This document shows positions 1 to 9,239 of a stretch of 64,000 bases of DNA, one piece after another; position 1 is the first letter of the stretch, and the number at the start of each line of letters is the position of its first letter. The stretch is taken from the IMG/VR virus record IMGVR_UViG_3300038701_002052, positions 1 through 64,000 of that record. One strand, 5' to 3'. A program made the position numbers and the translations under genes. The notes below the pieces were generated by a model. It was not told the DNA's origin. It saw only the letters and a program-made list of their open reading frames with translations, and ran no database searches. This stretch comes from a virus.

Positions 1-61
1 GACAGACCCCGTGGGAAAACGTGCTTGGGGAACCCCGTCCCCGGCTTCACGGTTCGTGCTC

Positions 62-92
62 AAAGGGCCATCGAATTTTTCGGTGGTCCTTT
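62..92 (+). terminator. Rho-independent terminator candidate
   Basis: AAAGGGCCA and TGGTCCTTT form a 9-bp stem with one G-U pair, followed by a short T-rich stretch. It lies just before a promoter-like motif and the first tail gene, so it probably ends transcription of upstream head genes that are outside the window. Bases 1-61 show no gene that can be supported. Confidence 0.55.
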
Positions 93-110
93 CTGCTTCC
101 AATGGTGTAA

Positions 111-128
111 TGTTACCCGTAGTTATAG
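111..128 (+). promoter_or_regulatory. CCGTARYT motif, copy 1
   Basis: TGTTACCCGTAGTTATAG abuts the ATG of the first tail gene, leaving no room for a Shine-Dalgarno sequence. It is one of a family of dispersed copies in intergenic gaps. The TATAG end recalls promoters of T7-type polymerases, but a repressor operator is equally possible. Confidence 0.55.
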
Positions 129-1934
129 ATGACGTGGCTGGAATTCAAGACCAAGGTTGAGGACAACATCGGTGTGCATGCCGATCGCCGTGGCCCCATA
201 GCGACCCAGATAGCAAACTGGATACGCGGTGCGGTGCTCGACCTCCAACGTTTCAACCACGGATATCGGACAAGCCACATCCGGACCTACACGATCTCCG
301 ATCTCGAGGTGGATTCCGAGGCTTCCTTCGGCTACCTGCCCCGCAACGCTGAGGTCAAGGCGGTCTACTGGTCCATGATCGGCACCAAGCTCAGCCGGAT
401 ACCCCTTCACCAGTACCCGTGGCAGAACCGCAACGACATGATCTCCGGGTCCATGCTGCTCAACCAGTATGTGGTATCGATCGATCCCGCGTCGCGCCAG
501 TTCTACGTCTACCCGAGGATCAACGACACCTACCAGATCGTGGTCGAGTGGGACGGCATCCAGGTGGATTTCGTGGACAGCGACGAGGTTCCCTTCGACG
601 AGAAGGAGGCGGAGGCGGTGTCCAACTACGTGCTGTCAAAGGTGGCCATGGCGGACCTGGATCTCCAGACGGCGGCTGTCCACAAGTCGGAATGGATCAG
701 CGAGCGCAAGCAGATATTTCTTTCAGAGTCGGACAAGGCGGTTGTCCGCCACACGGCCGGCTCACCCAACGGCAACATCCGCGCCTGCAATCCTCCCCTT
801 CCGGAGAACGAGGACGAGATCCAGTTTGTCGCGTTCGGTGACTTCGGTGTCGGCAATGACAACTCGCGGGCTGTCGCGGCGCTCGCCAAGGGGTTTGAGC
901 CGGACTTCATGGTCTGGCTGGGTGACGTGAACTACCCGTCCGGAGCAGCGGACACGTTCGAGGCGAATGTCATGGACGACTATGACGGCTGGGTGCCCCA
1001 GTCGATCTATCCGGTATGGGGGAACCATGACCTGGAGTCGTCCTCAGGTGGTCGCTACGGAGGCCCGCTGGCGGATCTGTTCCCGTCGGTGGACGCGGTC
1101 ACCAGCGATGAGTTCTACTACGACTTTGTCCGTGGACCATGTCACTTCTACGTGATCAACTCCGGCTACACGGACGCGGAGCCACGGGTTGACAGCGGCC
1201 TGGACTACACGGCCTATTCGGGCATCACCGGGCCGGCCCAGCTTCTCTGGCTCGAGGATCAGATCGCCGCATCCACATCCGAGTGGAACATCGTCCTCTT
1301 TCACCGACCTGGTTACTGCTCGGACGAGAACTACTACCCTGGATCGACGGCCATGCGCTGGCCGTGGAACACGCTGGGTGTGGATCTCGTGTTGAACGGG
1401 CACGGGCACAACTACGAGCGGCTGCTTGTCAGCGGCGTGCCTCATCTCGTTGTCGGGACCGGTGGGGCGGACCTGCGTGACTTCAATTCCACTCCGTCCA
1501 CCTACTCGGTCAAGCGTTACAACACGAAGCACGGTCTGGTGCGGGTCCACGCGGACTCGTCCCACCTGCAGGTGGTGTTCTACAACGTGGACGGCGATAT
1601 CATCGACAATTTCACCCTCCATCAGGCGGAGACGACTTCAACCCTCATGGCCGCATCGCTGGCCACAACCTCAGGCGTATCAGTCGCCGCAACCAATTCA
1701 GACGGCATGGCAGGATGGTTCAATGTTGACACGATGGCGGAGCTGGCGGCAATCGCCCATGCATCCACGCACAAGACGGCGGCTGTCCAGGGTGAGCTGG
1801 TGGTTGATGACGGTGGTGGCGGCGTCTTCGACTGGCGCGGTGACTCCACCTCGACACATGATGGTGTCAACATCATCAAGCCGGACGACATTGATGCCGC
1901 GCTCCCCGGTCGCTGGCACAGGATGCCGTTATAG
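129..1934 (+). CDS. Tail-tube protein fused to a metallophosphoesterase
   Basis: 601 residues. The first ~210 residues read like a podovirus tail-tube/adaptor protein (T7 gp11 position), which fits the nozzle gene two places downstream. Residues ~232-490 carry the five metallophosphoesterase motifs of purple-acid-phosphatase-like enzymes: GDFG (D238), GDVNY (D266), GNHD (N299-D301), FHRP (H392) and GHGHNYER (H425, H427), so a two-metal centre looks intact. The last ~75 residues form a small glycine-rich region resembling tailspike ends. The start is fixed by the motif ending at 128. Substrate is unknown; a cell-surface phosphoester is an inference. The fusion itself is unusual. Confidence 0.85.
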   Translation: MTWLEFKTKVEDNIGVHADRRGPIATQIANWIRGAVLDLQRFNHGYRTSHIRTYTISDLEVDSEASFGYLPRNAEVKAVYWSMIGTKLSRIPLHQYPWQNRNDMISGSMLLNQYVVSIDPASRQFYVYPRINDTYQIVVEWDGIQVDFVDSDEVPFDEKEAEAVSNYVLSKVAMADLDLQTAAVHKSEWISERKQIFLSESDKAVVRHTAGSPNGNIRACNPPLPENEDEIQFVAFGDFGVGNDNSRAVAALAKGFEPDFMVWLGDVNYPSGAADTFEANVMDDYDGWVPQSIYPVWGNHDLESSSGGRYGGPLADLFPSVDAVTSDEFYYDFVRGPCHFYVINSGYTDAEPRVDSGLDYTAYSGITGPAQLLWLEDQIAASTSEWNIVLFHRPGYCSDENYYPGSTAMRWPWNTLGVDLVLNGHGHNYERLLVSGVPHLVVGTGGADLRDFNSTPSTYSVKRYNTKHGLVRVHADSSHLQVVFYNVDGDIIDNFTLHQAETTSTLMAASLATTSGVSVAATNSDGMAGWFNVDTMAELAAIAHASTHKTAAVQGELVVDDGGGGVFDWRGDSTSTHDGVNIIKPDDIDAALPGRWHRMPL

Positions 1935-1936
1935 TC

Positions 1937-3094
1937 GTGAGGAAGCCGTTTCCAGCAGAATCCGAACGGATCGTGGTGGGGGCAACACCTCCCGATCCGG
2001 ACTGTCCTCCATTCACCCCGGCAGATGGGCGTATCCGCGCCTGCATCATCACGGAGGGGTTGCACCTCGGTGGTGCGGAAAGGTGGATGTGCGACCTGCT
2101 GACCTACGTCCTGTCCGACGTGATCCAATGGGTCGGCGTCGGATCGGTTGAAGGCGTGTTCCATGACAGGTTTGCCGATGAGATCCGGAAGCACTGCCCG
2201 GTCTACTCCGGCAAGGATCAGGTGTCGGCGCTCGCGGCGGAATGTGATGTGGTGGTCTCGTGGTTCATCAAGGACCTGACGCCCTACCCTGCGAGACGCA
2301 CAGGTCCGGTTGTCTCGGTCTCTCACAGCCCGCAGGACTGCCCGTTCTCGAGGAGGTTCATGGCGTGTGGGTTTCCCGGTGCGACTGATTTCGTGTCCGT
2401 GTCGCAGGTTTCCAGGAACACCTACCCGGCTGAGATATGGGACAGGATCAGGGTCATCAAGAACGCCGTCGATGTCGAGCGCCTGAAACCTTCGGTGCCT
2501 CGCGAGGAGCAGCGCCGGATATGGGGGGTTCCTGAAGGCAGCAAGGTCGTTGGCTTCATCGCCCGCTTCTCCCCGGAGAAGGGCTACCAGCGGGTGTGGG
2601 ACAGTCTTCACCACCTTGGAGACGAATGGGTCGCCGTGCTCGTCGGTGACGGGATCAGGTGGGAGGACTCGAAGAACCTGGCTGCCTCACAGGTCGGCAA
2701 CAGGGCGATCTTTCCAGGGGCCACCAATGATGTCGGATCGGCGCTGAACGCCTTTGATTGCATCGTGGTCCCAAGCGATTTTGAATCATTCTGCTACGTC
2801 ATCGCGGAGGCGTGGGCGGCAGGTGTGCCGGTGATCTCCACGCCGGTCGGTGTGGTCAATGACCATACGGATCTCGCCCACATCATCCCGCATAACTCGT
2901 GTGGCTACGAGGTGGCCAATGCGATCAAGCAGGACGAGGCCCACCCGGACGATGTTGCCAACCGGGTCAGGAATGCACGCGAGACCGTGATCGGAACCTA
3001 TTCGATGGAGAAATTCGGCATGGAGTGGACCCACTATCTGACATCGCTGGCGATTGACTGGGCGAGCAAGGGGAAGGTGCCTCATGCCGCGTAG
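1937..3094 (+). CDS. Glycosyltransferase, GT4-like
   Basis: 385 residues with a GTG start two bases after the previous stop. It has a GT-B fold pattern: N-terminal EGLHLGGAERW, an inter-domain VGFIARFSPEKGY at about residue 210, and the C-terminal nucleotide-sugar motif PSDFESFCYVIAEAWAAGVP with conserved glutamates. The family transfers sugars from activated donors. Its place between two tail genes, with a short overlap into the nozzle gene, suggests late expression and a role in decorating virion or host-surface molecules; this is inference. Confidence 0.85.
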   Translation: MRKPFPAESERIVVGATPPDPDCPPFTPADGRIRACIITEGLHLGGAERWMCDLLTYVLSDVIQWVGVGSVEGVFHDRFADEIRKHCPVYSGKDQVSALAAECDVVVSWFIKDLTPYPARRTGPVVSVSHSPQDCPFSRRFMACGFPGATDFVSVSQVSRNTYPAEIWDRIRVIKNAVDVERLKPSVPREEQRRIWGVPEGSKVVGFIARFSPEKGYQRVWDSLHHLGDEWVAVLVGDGIRWEDSKNLAASQVGNRAIFPGATNDVGSALNAFDCIVVPSDFESFCYVIAEAWAAGVPVISTPVGVVNDHTDLAHIIPHNSCGYEVANAIKQDEAHPDDVANRVRNARETVIGTYSMEKFGMEWTHYLTSLAIDWASKGKVPHAA

Positions 3095-5933
3095 GAATCA
3101 GGTTGTTCCGACATCACCGCTGCTTGGCGGATCACTGGTGACCGACCACTCGCCCGATGTGGCGGGAATCGGAAACTTCACGGTGTGCCGCAACTGGCGA
3201 CGCGAGCAGTCGGAGATGAAGGCTTCCGAGGGTTACGACTATTACTGGCCCAACACGACAGGCACCTTCGCATCTGATCCTGGCAACCAGCCTTTCCCGA
3301 ATTCGGCATCGGCGATCGTCCCGACTTCAGCGACCTTCTATCAGGGTATCGTGACCCTGCAGGTCGGTTCGGGCCACACCTACATCGCCGGCGAGAAGAT
3401 CCGTGTCTCCGGGTTCACCGAGGCGGATTATAACGGTGACTTCGAGGTGTCCTATGTTTCCGGCGCGACGGTCAACTACGCCATCGACACGGAGCCGACC
3501 ACGCCTGCGACAGGGACGGGGCTGCTTGTCTCCAACGAGCCGATCAATCTGGTTCACCAGGCGGTCAGGCCCAACGGCAAGGTGGCCCACATCGTTGGCA
3601 CGAAGACACGCCTGTTCCGCTTCTTCTCGTTCGAGGATTCGGACTACTTCGAAGGAACGCCGTCCGATCCCTACTTCGAGGACGCCGGTGTCCCTGGTGA
3701 CGAGTATTTCAGTTCCAACCAGGGCGACTGGATCCAGATAGCCACCGGGCTTTCGATCAACGGCAAACGCTGGCAGTCGGTCAACATCAACGGCTGGTCC
3801 GTGTTCAACAACTCGGTCGACCTGCCGCTCACCTATCGCGTCGAGGACACGGTGGCCCACCCGATCTACGAGCTGCGCGAGCAGGGCATCGCCGCGGTCG
3901 AGTGCATCGAGGAGCTGAATGGAATCCTGAATGCCGGTGGCGTGCTGGAGATCCAGTCGGACGCTCTCGAGGAGGTGCTCCGGCCGCAGCTCATCCAGTC
4001 GTCGGAAGGCGTCACCGCCAGCCAGTCCGGAACCACGGTCACATCCACGTCGGAATTCTTCAGCTCGGTCTACGTCGGCAGATACATCGTCTGGGACGAC
4101 GGCACCACACCTGTCGAGATCACGGGACACACCAGTCCCAAGGTGGTCACGGTCGGAGCTTCCGCCACCACGCCTCATGGCACGTTCAGGCTCCGCACCA
4201 AGGCGGCTCAGACGGGCTGTCCGTTCTCCACGCCGGTGACCGCGTCTGTTGCCGCATCCTCCACCACGGTCACGGCGGACACGGCCTCGTCGTTTGTCAG
4301 TGGTGATGTCGGGAAGACACTGCGTTTTGTCAACGGGTTCGAGTCGGTGATCGCCTCGCGCACGTCGGACACGATCGTCGAACTCACTGATGCCGCGCCG
4401 GTCGCGGTCACGGACCTGCCCTACTGGCTGATCGACACGGGCGATGACGTGGTCGAGGCGGAGTCGGGGGTGTTCACCGGCTCGGATCTGGTGGGGTCGG
4501 TGCTGGTTTGGGACTCGGGCGAGCAAAGGATCATCACGGAATACGTCGACTCCACCCACGTCAAGGTCAACAGCGAGTATGCCGTCGCTTCAGGGTTCAT
4601 CTCGATCGAGAATCCGGACACCTACGCGGCCTTCACGGACTACTCGAAGACCAACCGGATCCAATACCGTCACCTGTGGTCGGCGGTTGATGACCCGACA
4701 CGGTTTGCAGCGGTGCTTTCAGGCTCCATCACGGCGGGATCACGCACGCTTGTGCTGGACGGGACGGCCAGGTCACTTGAGCGCGGTGATGAGATCACCA
4801 TCCTTGGTGCGGGCACGCTGGGCGGGAACCTGACAACCACGATCACCGGCATTGCGGGAGGTCGGGTCATCGGGCTTCAGAACCCGGCCATCACCACGGC
4901 GGTTGGCGCTGGCGTGCAACGCTCGGACGCGATCGGCTCCATCGTCGGGCAGGCTGACCTTCAGGACGACTCCTCGGCGATCGTGAACATGAAGCGGCTG
5001 CGCGACAAGCTGGTCATCTACAAGGACACGTCCATCATCATCGCGTCCTACACGGGGCTGGTCGAGTCGCCGTTCTCCTACCACATCGTGCGCGTGCCGG
5101 AAGGACGCAGCCTCTATTTTCGAAACCTGCTCATCTCGATAGACACGGACTCCCATGTTTTCGCCGGCAGGAATTCGTTCTACTCGTTCGACCTCACCAC
5201 CCAGATGCCCAAGCTGGTCCCGGAGCTTGAGAACTGCCGCAATCTTTTCTTTGACGAGGTGGCCATCAGTGATGACGACGAGATCTTCGCCACCCATTGC
5301 GCCCCTACCAGCGAGGTGTGGATCGCCTACCCCGGAACCTCCGGCGACAGGGCGCTCCGATGGTCCTACAAGTACGGCAACGTGGCCACATCCAGCTTTC
5401 CGGTGCTGGCGGCCGCCACCATGGACCGGCCGGAGATCGGAAACCTGGAGGGGGTCAGTGAGAACTGGTTTGTCATGGGCATGGACGGCGGAACGGTCTG
5501 CATCTACGGCAAGACGGATCAGCCGATGGCCGCGTGGGCGGACGACGAGATCTTCTACACACGCTCCGCCAACCCCTACAGCGCCACCAAGGGCACCTAT
5601 GTGGCGACGATCACCTACGGCCTCGCGGACTTCGGTCTGCCCTACGATGAGAAGATCCTCACCCAGGTCATGCCTTACTTCGGGGTCAGGTCCGATGACG
5701 TGGACATAGCGTTCTCGATCTACAGCTCCCGTGTCCCCTCGGAGACGCCCGAGCTGCTTGACACCACATCCATCACCTCGCCCCTGACGTCCAGTGCGGT
5801 CCCGATGCACTTCATGGGTCACTATTTCCAGGACAGCTACCAGGTCACGATCAACGAGCAGGTGGCGCGGTTCAAGGGGCGTCAGTTCGATGTCCGCCCC
5901 GTATCCTCCAACTCGAAGGTCAGGGTGCTCTGA
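3084..5933 (+). CDS. Tail nozzle protein, T7 gp12-like
   Basis: 949 residues. The ATG at 3084 follows a GGGGAAGG ribosome site and overlaps the glycosyltransferase end. The N-terminus (MPRRNQVVPTSP) and the beta-rich second half with repeated YKDTSI, FAGRNSFYSF and VWIAYPG segments resemble podovirus nozzle/tail tubular B proteins, which form the distal tube and carry fibres. It is somewhat longer than T7 gp12 (~794). Assignment rests on pattern, size and position. Confidence 0.7.
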   Translation: MPRRNQVVPTSPLLGGSLVTDHSPDVAGIGNFTVCRNWRREQSEMKASEGYDYYWPNTTGTFASDPGNQPFPNSASAIVPTSATFYQGIVTLQVGSGHTYIAGEKIRVSGFTEADYNGDFEVSYVSGATVNYAIDTEPTTPATGTGLLVSNEPINLVHQAVRPNGKVAHIVGTKTRLFRFFSFEDSDYFEGTPSDPYFEDAGVPGDEYFSSNQGDWIQIATGLSINGKRWQSVNINGWSVFNNSVDLPLTYRVEDTVAHPIYELREQGIAAVECIEELNGILNAGGVLEIQSDALEEVLRPQLIQSSEGVTASQSGTTVTSTSEFFSSVYVGRYIVWDDGTTPVEITGHTSPKVVTVGASATTPHGTFRLRTKAAQTGCPFSTPVTASVAASSTTVTADTASSFVSGDVGKTLRFVNGFESVIASRTSDTIVELTDAAPVAVTDLPYWLIDTGDDVVEAESGVFTGSDLVGSVLVWDSGEQRIITEYVDSTHVKVNSEYAVASGFISIENPDTYAAFTDYSKTNRIQYRHLWSAVDDPTRFAAVLSGSITAGSRTLVLDGTARSLERGDEITILGAGTLGGNLTTTITGIAGGRVIGLQNPAITTAVGAGVQRSDAIGSIVGQADLQDDSSAIVNMKRLRDKLVIYKDTSIIIASYTGLVESPFSYHIVRVPEGRSLYFRNLLISIDTDSHVFAGRNSFYSFDLTTQMPKLVPELENCRNLFFDEVAISDDDEIFATHCAPTSEVWIAYPGTSGDRALRWSYKYGNVATSSFPVLAAATMDRPEIGNLEGVSENWFVMGMDGGTVCIYGKTDQPMAAWADDEIFYTRSANPYSATKGTYVATITYGLADFGLPYDEKILTQVMPYFGVRSDDVDIAFSIYSSRVPSETPELLDTTSITSPLTSSAVPMHFMGHYFQDSYQVTINEQVARFKGRQFDVRPVSSNSKVRVL

Positions 5934-6562
5934 TGGCGATACCTACGCGACAGGCCAGGTATGACATTCCGGATCTTTCCGGCGAGATCCCCGAGAAGGA
6001 GGTTCCGGTTCCGGACGACGTCAAGGACCGGTTCCCGTCCATGGCGGGATACCAGCAGGCTGTCATGGCCAGGTGGGAGGACTTCACGCGCATTCTCAAG
6101 CGCCAGATCTCCGAGCTGGGGGCCTCCGTGGCCACACTCCAGTCATCGGACAGGTCCACCGCCACCACGGTCACCTCGATCCAGTCGTCCATCACCTCGA
6201 TCAATGCATCACTGGCCGACCTGCAGGCCCAGATAACGGCGCTTGGGGCTGATGACGAGGCGCTGTCCCCGGTGGTCACGTCACTCGCGTCGCTTTCAGC
6301 ATCAGTCACGAACCACATCGCCGCCACATCGGCCCACGGCGTCACCGGTGACATTGTCGGAACATCAGGAGCCCAGTCACTGGAGTCCAAGACCATCGGC
6401 CTGACCTACCCCAAGCCGGGCAGGTTCAACGCGCTCATGGTCAAGGAGTCGATCGACGCCGCGGAATCCATCACGGTGCCTTCCGGCACGACCATGTTTG
6501 TCCCTGGAGGGCTTTCCATTTCCGGCAGATTAAGAGTTGAAGGCCGTGTGCGCTTTCTGTAA
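5933..6562 (+). CDS. Probable fibre or tail accessory protein
   Basis: 209 residues; its ATG overlaps the nozzle stop by one base. Residues ~45-105 are a heptad-rich coiled coil with runs of Ser, Thr and Ala, followed by a Gly/Ser/Val-rich region (SITVPSGTTMFVPGG) like the trimeric ends of phage fibres. Role in host contact is inferred. Confidence 0.6.
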   Translation: MAIPTRQARYDIPDLSGEIPEKEVPVPDDVKDRFPSMAGYQQAVMARWEDFTRILKRQISELGASVATLQSSDRSTATTVTSIQSSITSINASLADLQAQITALGADDEALSPVVTSLASLSASVTNHIAATSAHGVTGDIVGTSGAQSLESKTIGLTYPKPGRFNALMVKESIDAAESITVPSGTTMFVPGGLSISGRLRVEGRVRFL

Positions 6563-6580
6563 TGTTACCCGTAACTATAG
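6563..6580 (+). promoter_or_regulatory. CCGTARYT motif, copy 2
   Basis: TGTTACCCGTAACTATAG contains the dyad GTTAC-CC-GTAAC and lies 7 bases before the next start codon. It is almost identical to the copy at 111 and opens a new group of structural genes. Confidence 0.6.
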
Positions 6581-6587
6581 GTTGTAA

Positions 6588-7052
6588 ATGGCATTAGACC
6601 TCCAGGGAGACAATATCAACATTGACGGAGTCGCCACCCAGATCGGTGCGCCGACCTCGGCGAATCATTGTGTCCGCAAGGGAGATGTCATTGATCTGTG
6701 GGCTTACGTGGAGGGGCTGGACCTCAACACGGCGGCTCCTGCCGACCTTTCCGTCATCACCATCGCCAACGCCACACGATGGATACTGCTCGAGGCCGTG
6801 GTGATCGATCCCACCGCCAACCTGTCCGCCGCGATCGTTGATGTCCGCACCGCGTCAGGTGGTGGTGGAACCGCGATCGTCGGAGCTGAGACGCTTTCGA
6901 GCCTGACCGGAACGGACACCTACCACGACTGCACGGTGGACAGCACCGCCATCCAGACCGCCACCACGATCTACCCGAGGATCACGACCGCGTCCGGTGT
7001 GGCCGGCACGGCCGCCCTGCTCCTCAAGTACCGCTCCATCGGAGAACTGTAA
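6588..7052 (+). CDS. Minor virion protein candidate
   Basis: 154 residues, not recognised. The ATG at 6588 follows the regulatory motif. The sequence is beta-rich with many Ala, Thr and Gly and no catalytic signature, and it overlaps the collar gene by one base. A small decoration or fibre-attachment role is an inference from context. Confidence 0.6.
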   Translation: MALDLQGDNINIDGVATQIGAPTSANHCVRKGDVIDLWAYVEGLDLNTAAPADLSVITIANATRWILLEAVVIDPTANLSAAIVDVRTASGGGGTAIVGAETLSSLTGTDTYHDCTVDSTAIQTATTIYPRITTASGVAGTAALLLKYRSIGEL

Positions 7053-7756
7053 TGCCCATCGACACCATACCTCCCACCTACCGGGTCACCAAGGGGTCCG
7101 AGCTGACTCATGTGGAAGGCGACGCGAACTTCCGGAACCTCTACAACGGAATCCAGTCGCTCGCGGCGCTGCTTGGTGTGGCGTTGAACAATGACGGATC
7201 TCTCAAGGACGGGGCGATCGCCTCGACCGACGTGTTTGACGCGACAGTCCTTGCCTCTCTGCAGTCCATCCCGGTCGGGTTCTTCATGATGGGCGGGGTC
7301 GCCACCCCTCCGACAAACTTTCTGCTCTGCGACGGATCACTCATCAGCAGGACGACCTATGCCACGTTGTTCGCGAAAATCGGCACCACCTACGGGGTCG
7401 GTGATGGATTGACCACCTTCGGACTTCCTGACCCACGCGGCAGGGCGTTGATGGCGGCGGGGTCAGGTGCCGGACTCACAGCAAGGGCACTCAACGCCAG
7501 CGGTGGCACCGAGGAGCACACGCTCACAGCGGACGAATCAGCAGTGCTCACCTACACGGTTACATCCACGGAGGCGGTCACTACTGATGATGCCACTTCC
7601 CAGACGACCAATCCGCAGATCCTCTACGCCGGCCGCAACCAGGCGACGGTGTCCTACAACCCGTCCATGACGATCGGCAGCGATGCGGGCGGTAACGCCC
7701 ACAACAACATGCCGCCCTACCTCGCCGTGGGCCATCTCTTCATCCGATACCAATGA
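7052..7756 (+). CDS. Tail collar domain protein
   Basis: 234 residues. Residues ~70-130 match the phage tail-collar pattern: PVGFFMMGG, PPTNFLLCDGSLISR, TYGVGDGLTTFGLPDPRGR. Such domains cap or join short tail fibres. The last 90 residues are Thr/Asn-rich and end in NNMPPYLAVGHLFIRYQ, the usual end of collar proteins. It overlaps the next gene by 4 bases. Confidence 0.85.
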   Translation: MPIDTIPPTYRVTKGSELTHVEGDANFRNLYNGIQSLAALLGVALNNDGSLKDGAIASTDVFDATVLASLQSIPVGFFMMGGVATPPTNFLLCDGSLISRTTYATLFAKIGTTYGVGDGLTTFGLPDPRGRALMAAGSGAGLTARALNASGGTEEHTLTADESAVLTYTVTSTEAVTTDDATSQTTNPQILYAGRNQATVSYNPSMTIGSDAGGNAHNNMPPYLAVGHLFIRYQ

Positions 7757-8217
7757 ACGTCGAGGCTTCCAGAAGGTTTGATGAACTGAGCGCCGAATAC
7801 GGCGGGCTGATGGGAGAGATCTGTGCCCCATACCCCGGTGCGCTGGAATGGTGGGAGAGCTTCAAGGGCTATGTCCTGACGTGGGATCACATCGTCGATG
7901 AAGGCGACGAGATCTGCGTGAACACGGCGTCCGCCTCGTTGGAGGCATGCCTCGTGGACTGGCCCCGAAACCAGTTCTACATGGCTTTCATGGCCCAGCT
8001 CACACCGGTCATCTTCAACGCGGTCACCGCATGGAAGTGGTCCAACGTGGAGGGCAACCCGAAGATCAAGGCTTACGATGTCTACACCGAGGTGGGGACC
8101 ACGATCGCGTGGCTGCTCCATAGCAAAGAGAAGGCGACGGAGTATTCAATGAGGATCCGGAACATGAACCGTGAGATCGAGGTGGTGGACGACGTGCTGG
8201 ACGGAGGGAGGAAGTAA
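7753..8217 (+). CDS. Unknown protein of the virion cluster
   Basis: 154 residues, largely helical, Trp-rich (ALEWWESFKGY, TAWKWSNVE). No family is recognised. ATGA-type overlaps on both sides place it in the structural operon; it stands where T7 carries a small internal or assembly protein. Confidence 0.55.
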   Translation: MNVEASRRFDELSAEYGGLMGEICAPYPGALEWWESFKGYVLTWDHIVDEGDEICVNTASASLEACLVDWPRNQFYMAFMAQLTPVIFNAVTAWKWSNVEGNPKIKAYDVYTEVGTTIAWLLHSKEKATEYSMRIRNMNREIEVVDDVLDGGRK

Positions 8218-9239
8218 TGGCTTGGCCTGTTTTAGCAGCGGCGGTTTCTGCGATCTCTACAGTGGCCTCCGCACGGGAGGCTTCCAATGAGATCGATGCC
8301 GCCAATCGCAGGAACATCAACAATTCCAACGCGATCAATATCGCGAACTGGGAGTATTTCCGACAGGGACGTGGTTCGGACGGCACGGCCATCCTTCCGG
8401 AATACGCGGTCATCGAGGGTCCGAAGAAGATCGACCCGGAGACAGGCGAGGAGCTTCCCGGTGATCCCATTCCGCTTGAGCCGGAGCTGTTCGGCAGGGC
8501 GTGGGACATCTACAACCGATACGGCGGCGGGACACTTGAGGAGCAGCGATCGGCGCTTGAACAGCTTCTGGATCCGGCGTCACGAGCCATTGATGATGCG
8601 AAGGTTACCGCCCAGTCGTTGTTTGACGGGTCGCGCAGAAACCAGGAGCTGAATGACCAGGCGGTCACGGCGGAGGCACGCAGACAGCTCACGCGGACCA
8701 CGAACAACCAGGCGCTCGAGAACATGCGGAAGTCGCTTGGCAGGATCGGTGCCGGCAATGCCGCCAAGGGATTCGTCGGTGGCGGTTCCGCGGTGGACCA
8801 GGCCCGCCTTGGCCAGCGTTCCGCCGCCTTCCAGAATGCCGCCACGGCCACCACGGCGGACGACATCCGTTCCGCATCCGAGGTCGCCGCGATTCTTTCG
8901 AACAACGACAACCGTATGCTCACCAACCTGGGTCTTCCGCTGGAGCAGGCCGAGCGCAGCGTGTCCAATGTCGGGCTCGTGGACCAGTCGCTCATCAACC
9001 GGTTGAATCTCGGTCAGTCCGTGTTCAACCAGTTCCGCCTGCCTGTCCAGGCTTACGAGGCGAAGGACCTGCCCAACACCATTCCAAACACGGCCTACTC
9101 ACAGGCGGTGTCATCACTGGGCAACGGCCTTGGAAGTCTGTTGACCAACTACGGGCTCAGCCAGACAGCCGATCCACTTTCATCGATCAAGACCACACCG
9201 ATAGTGGCCTCGGCGATGAATACAAATGACCTCGCCTGA
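8217..9239 (+). CDS. Internal virion protein candidate, paralogue A
   Basis: 340 residues, Ala/Asn/Gln-rich and helical, with an amphipathic N-terminus. It shares EYFRQGRGSDGTAILPEYA and a C-terminal stretch (QFRLPVQAYEAKDLPNTIP) with the next gene product, so the two are tandem paralogues. The position matches T7 gp14/gp15, ejected core proteins. Confidence 0.6.
   Translation: MAWPVLAAAVSAISTVASAREASNEIDAANRRNINNSNAINIANWEYFRQGRGSDGTAILPEYAVIEGPKKIDPETGEELPGDPIPLEPELFGRAWDIYNRYGGGTLEEQRSALEQLLDPASRAIDDAKVTAQSLFDGSRRNQELNDQAVTAEARRQLTRTTNNQALENMRKSLGRIGAGNAAKGFVGGGSAVDQARLGQRSAAFQNAATATTADDIRSASEVAAILSNNDNRMLTNLGLPLEQAERSVSNVGLVDQSLINRLNLGQSVFNQFRLPVQAYEAKDLPNTIPNTAYSQAVSSLGNGLGSLLTNYGLSQTADPLSSIKTTPIVASAMNTNDLA

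Noticed and set aside
1044-1622. Long minus-strand frames inside the tail genes
   Set aside because: They are Arg/Val/Asp-rich antisense shadows caused by GC-rich third positions and lack any motif; the plus strand carries clear families.
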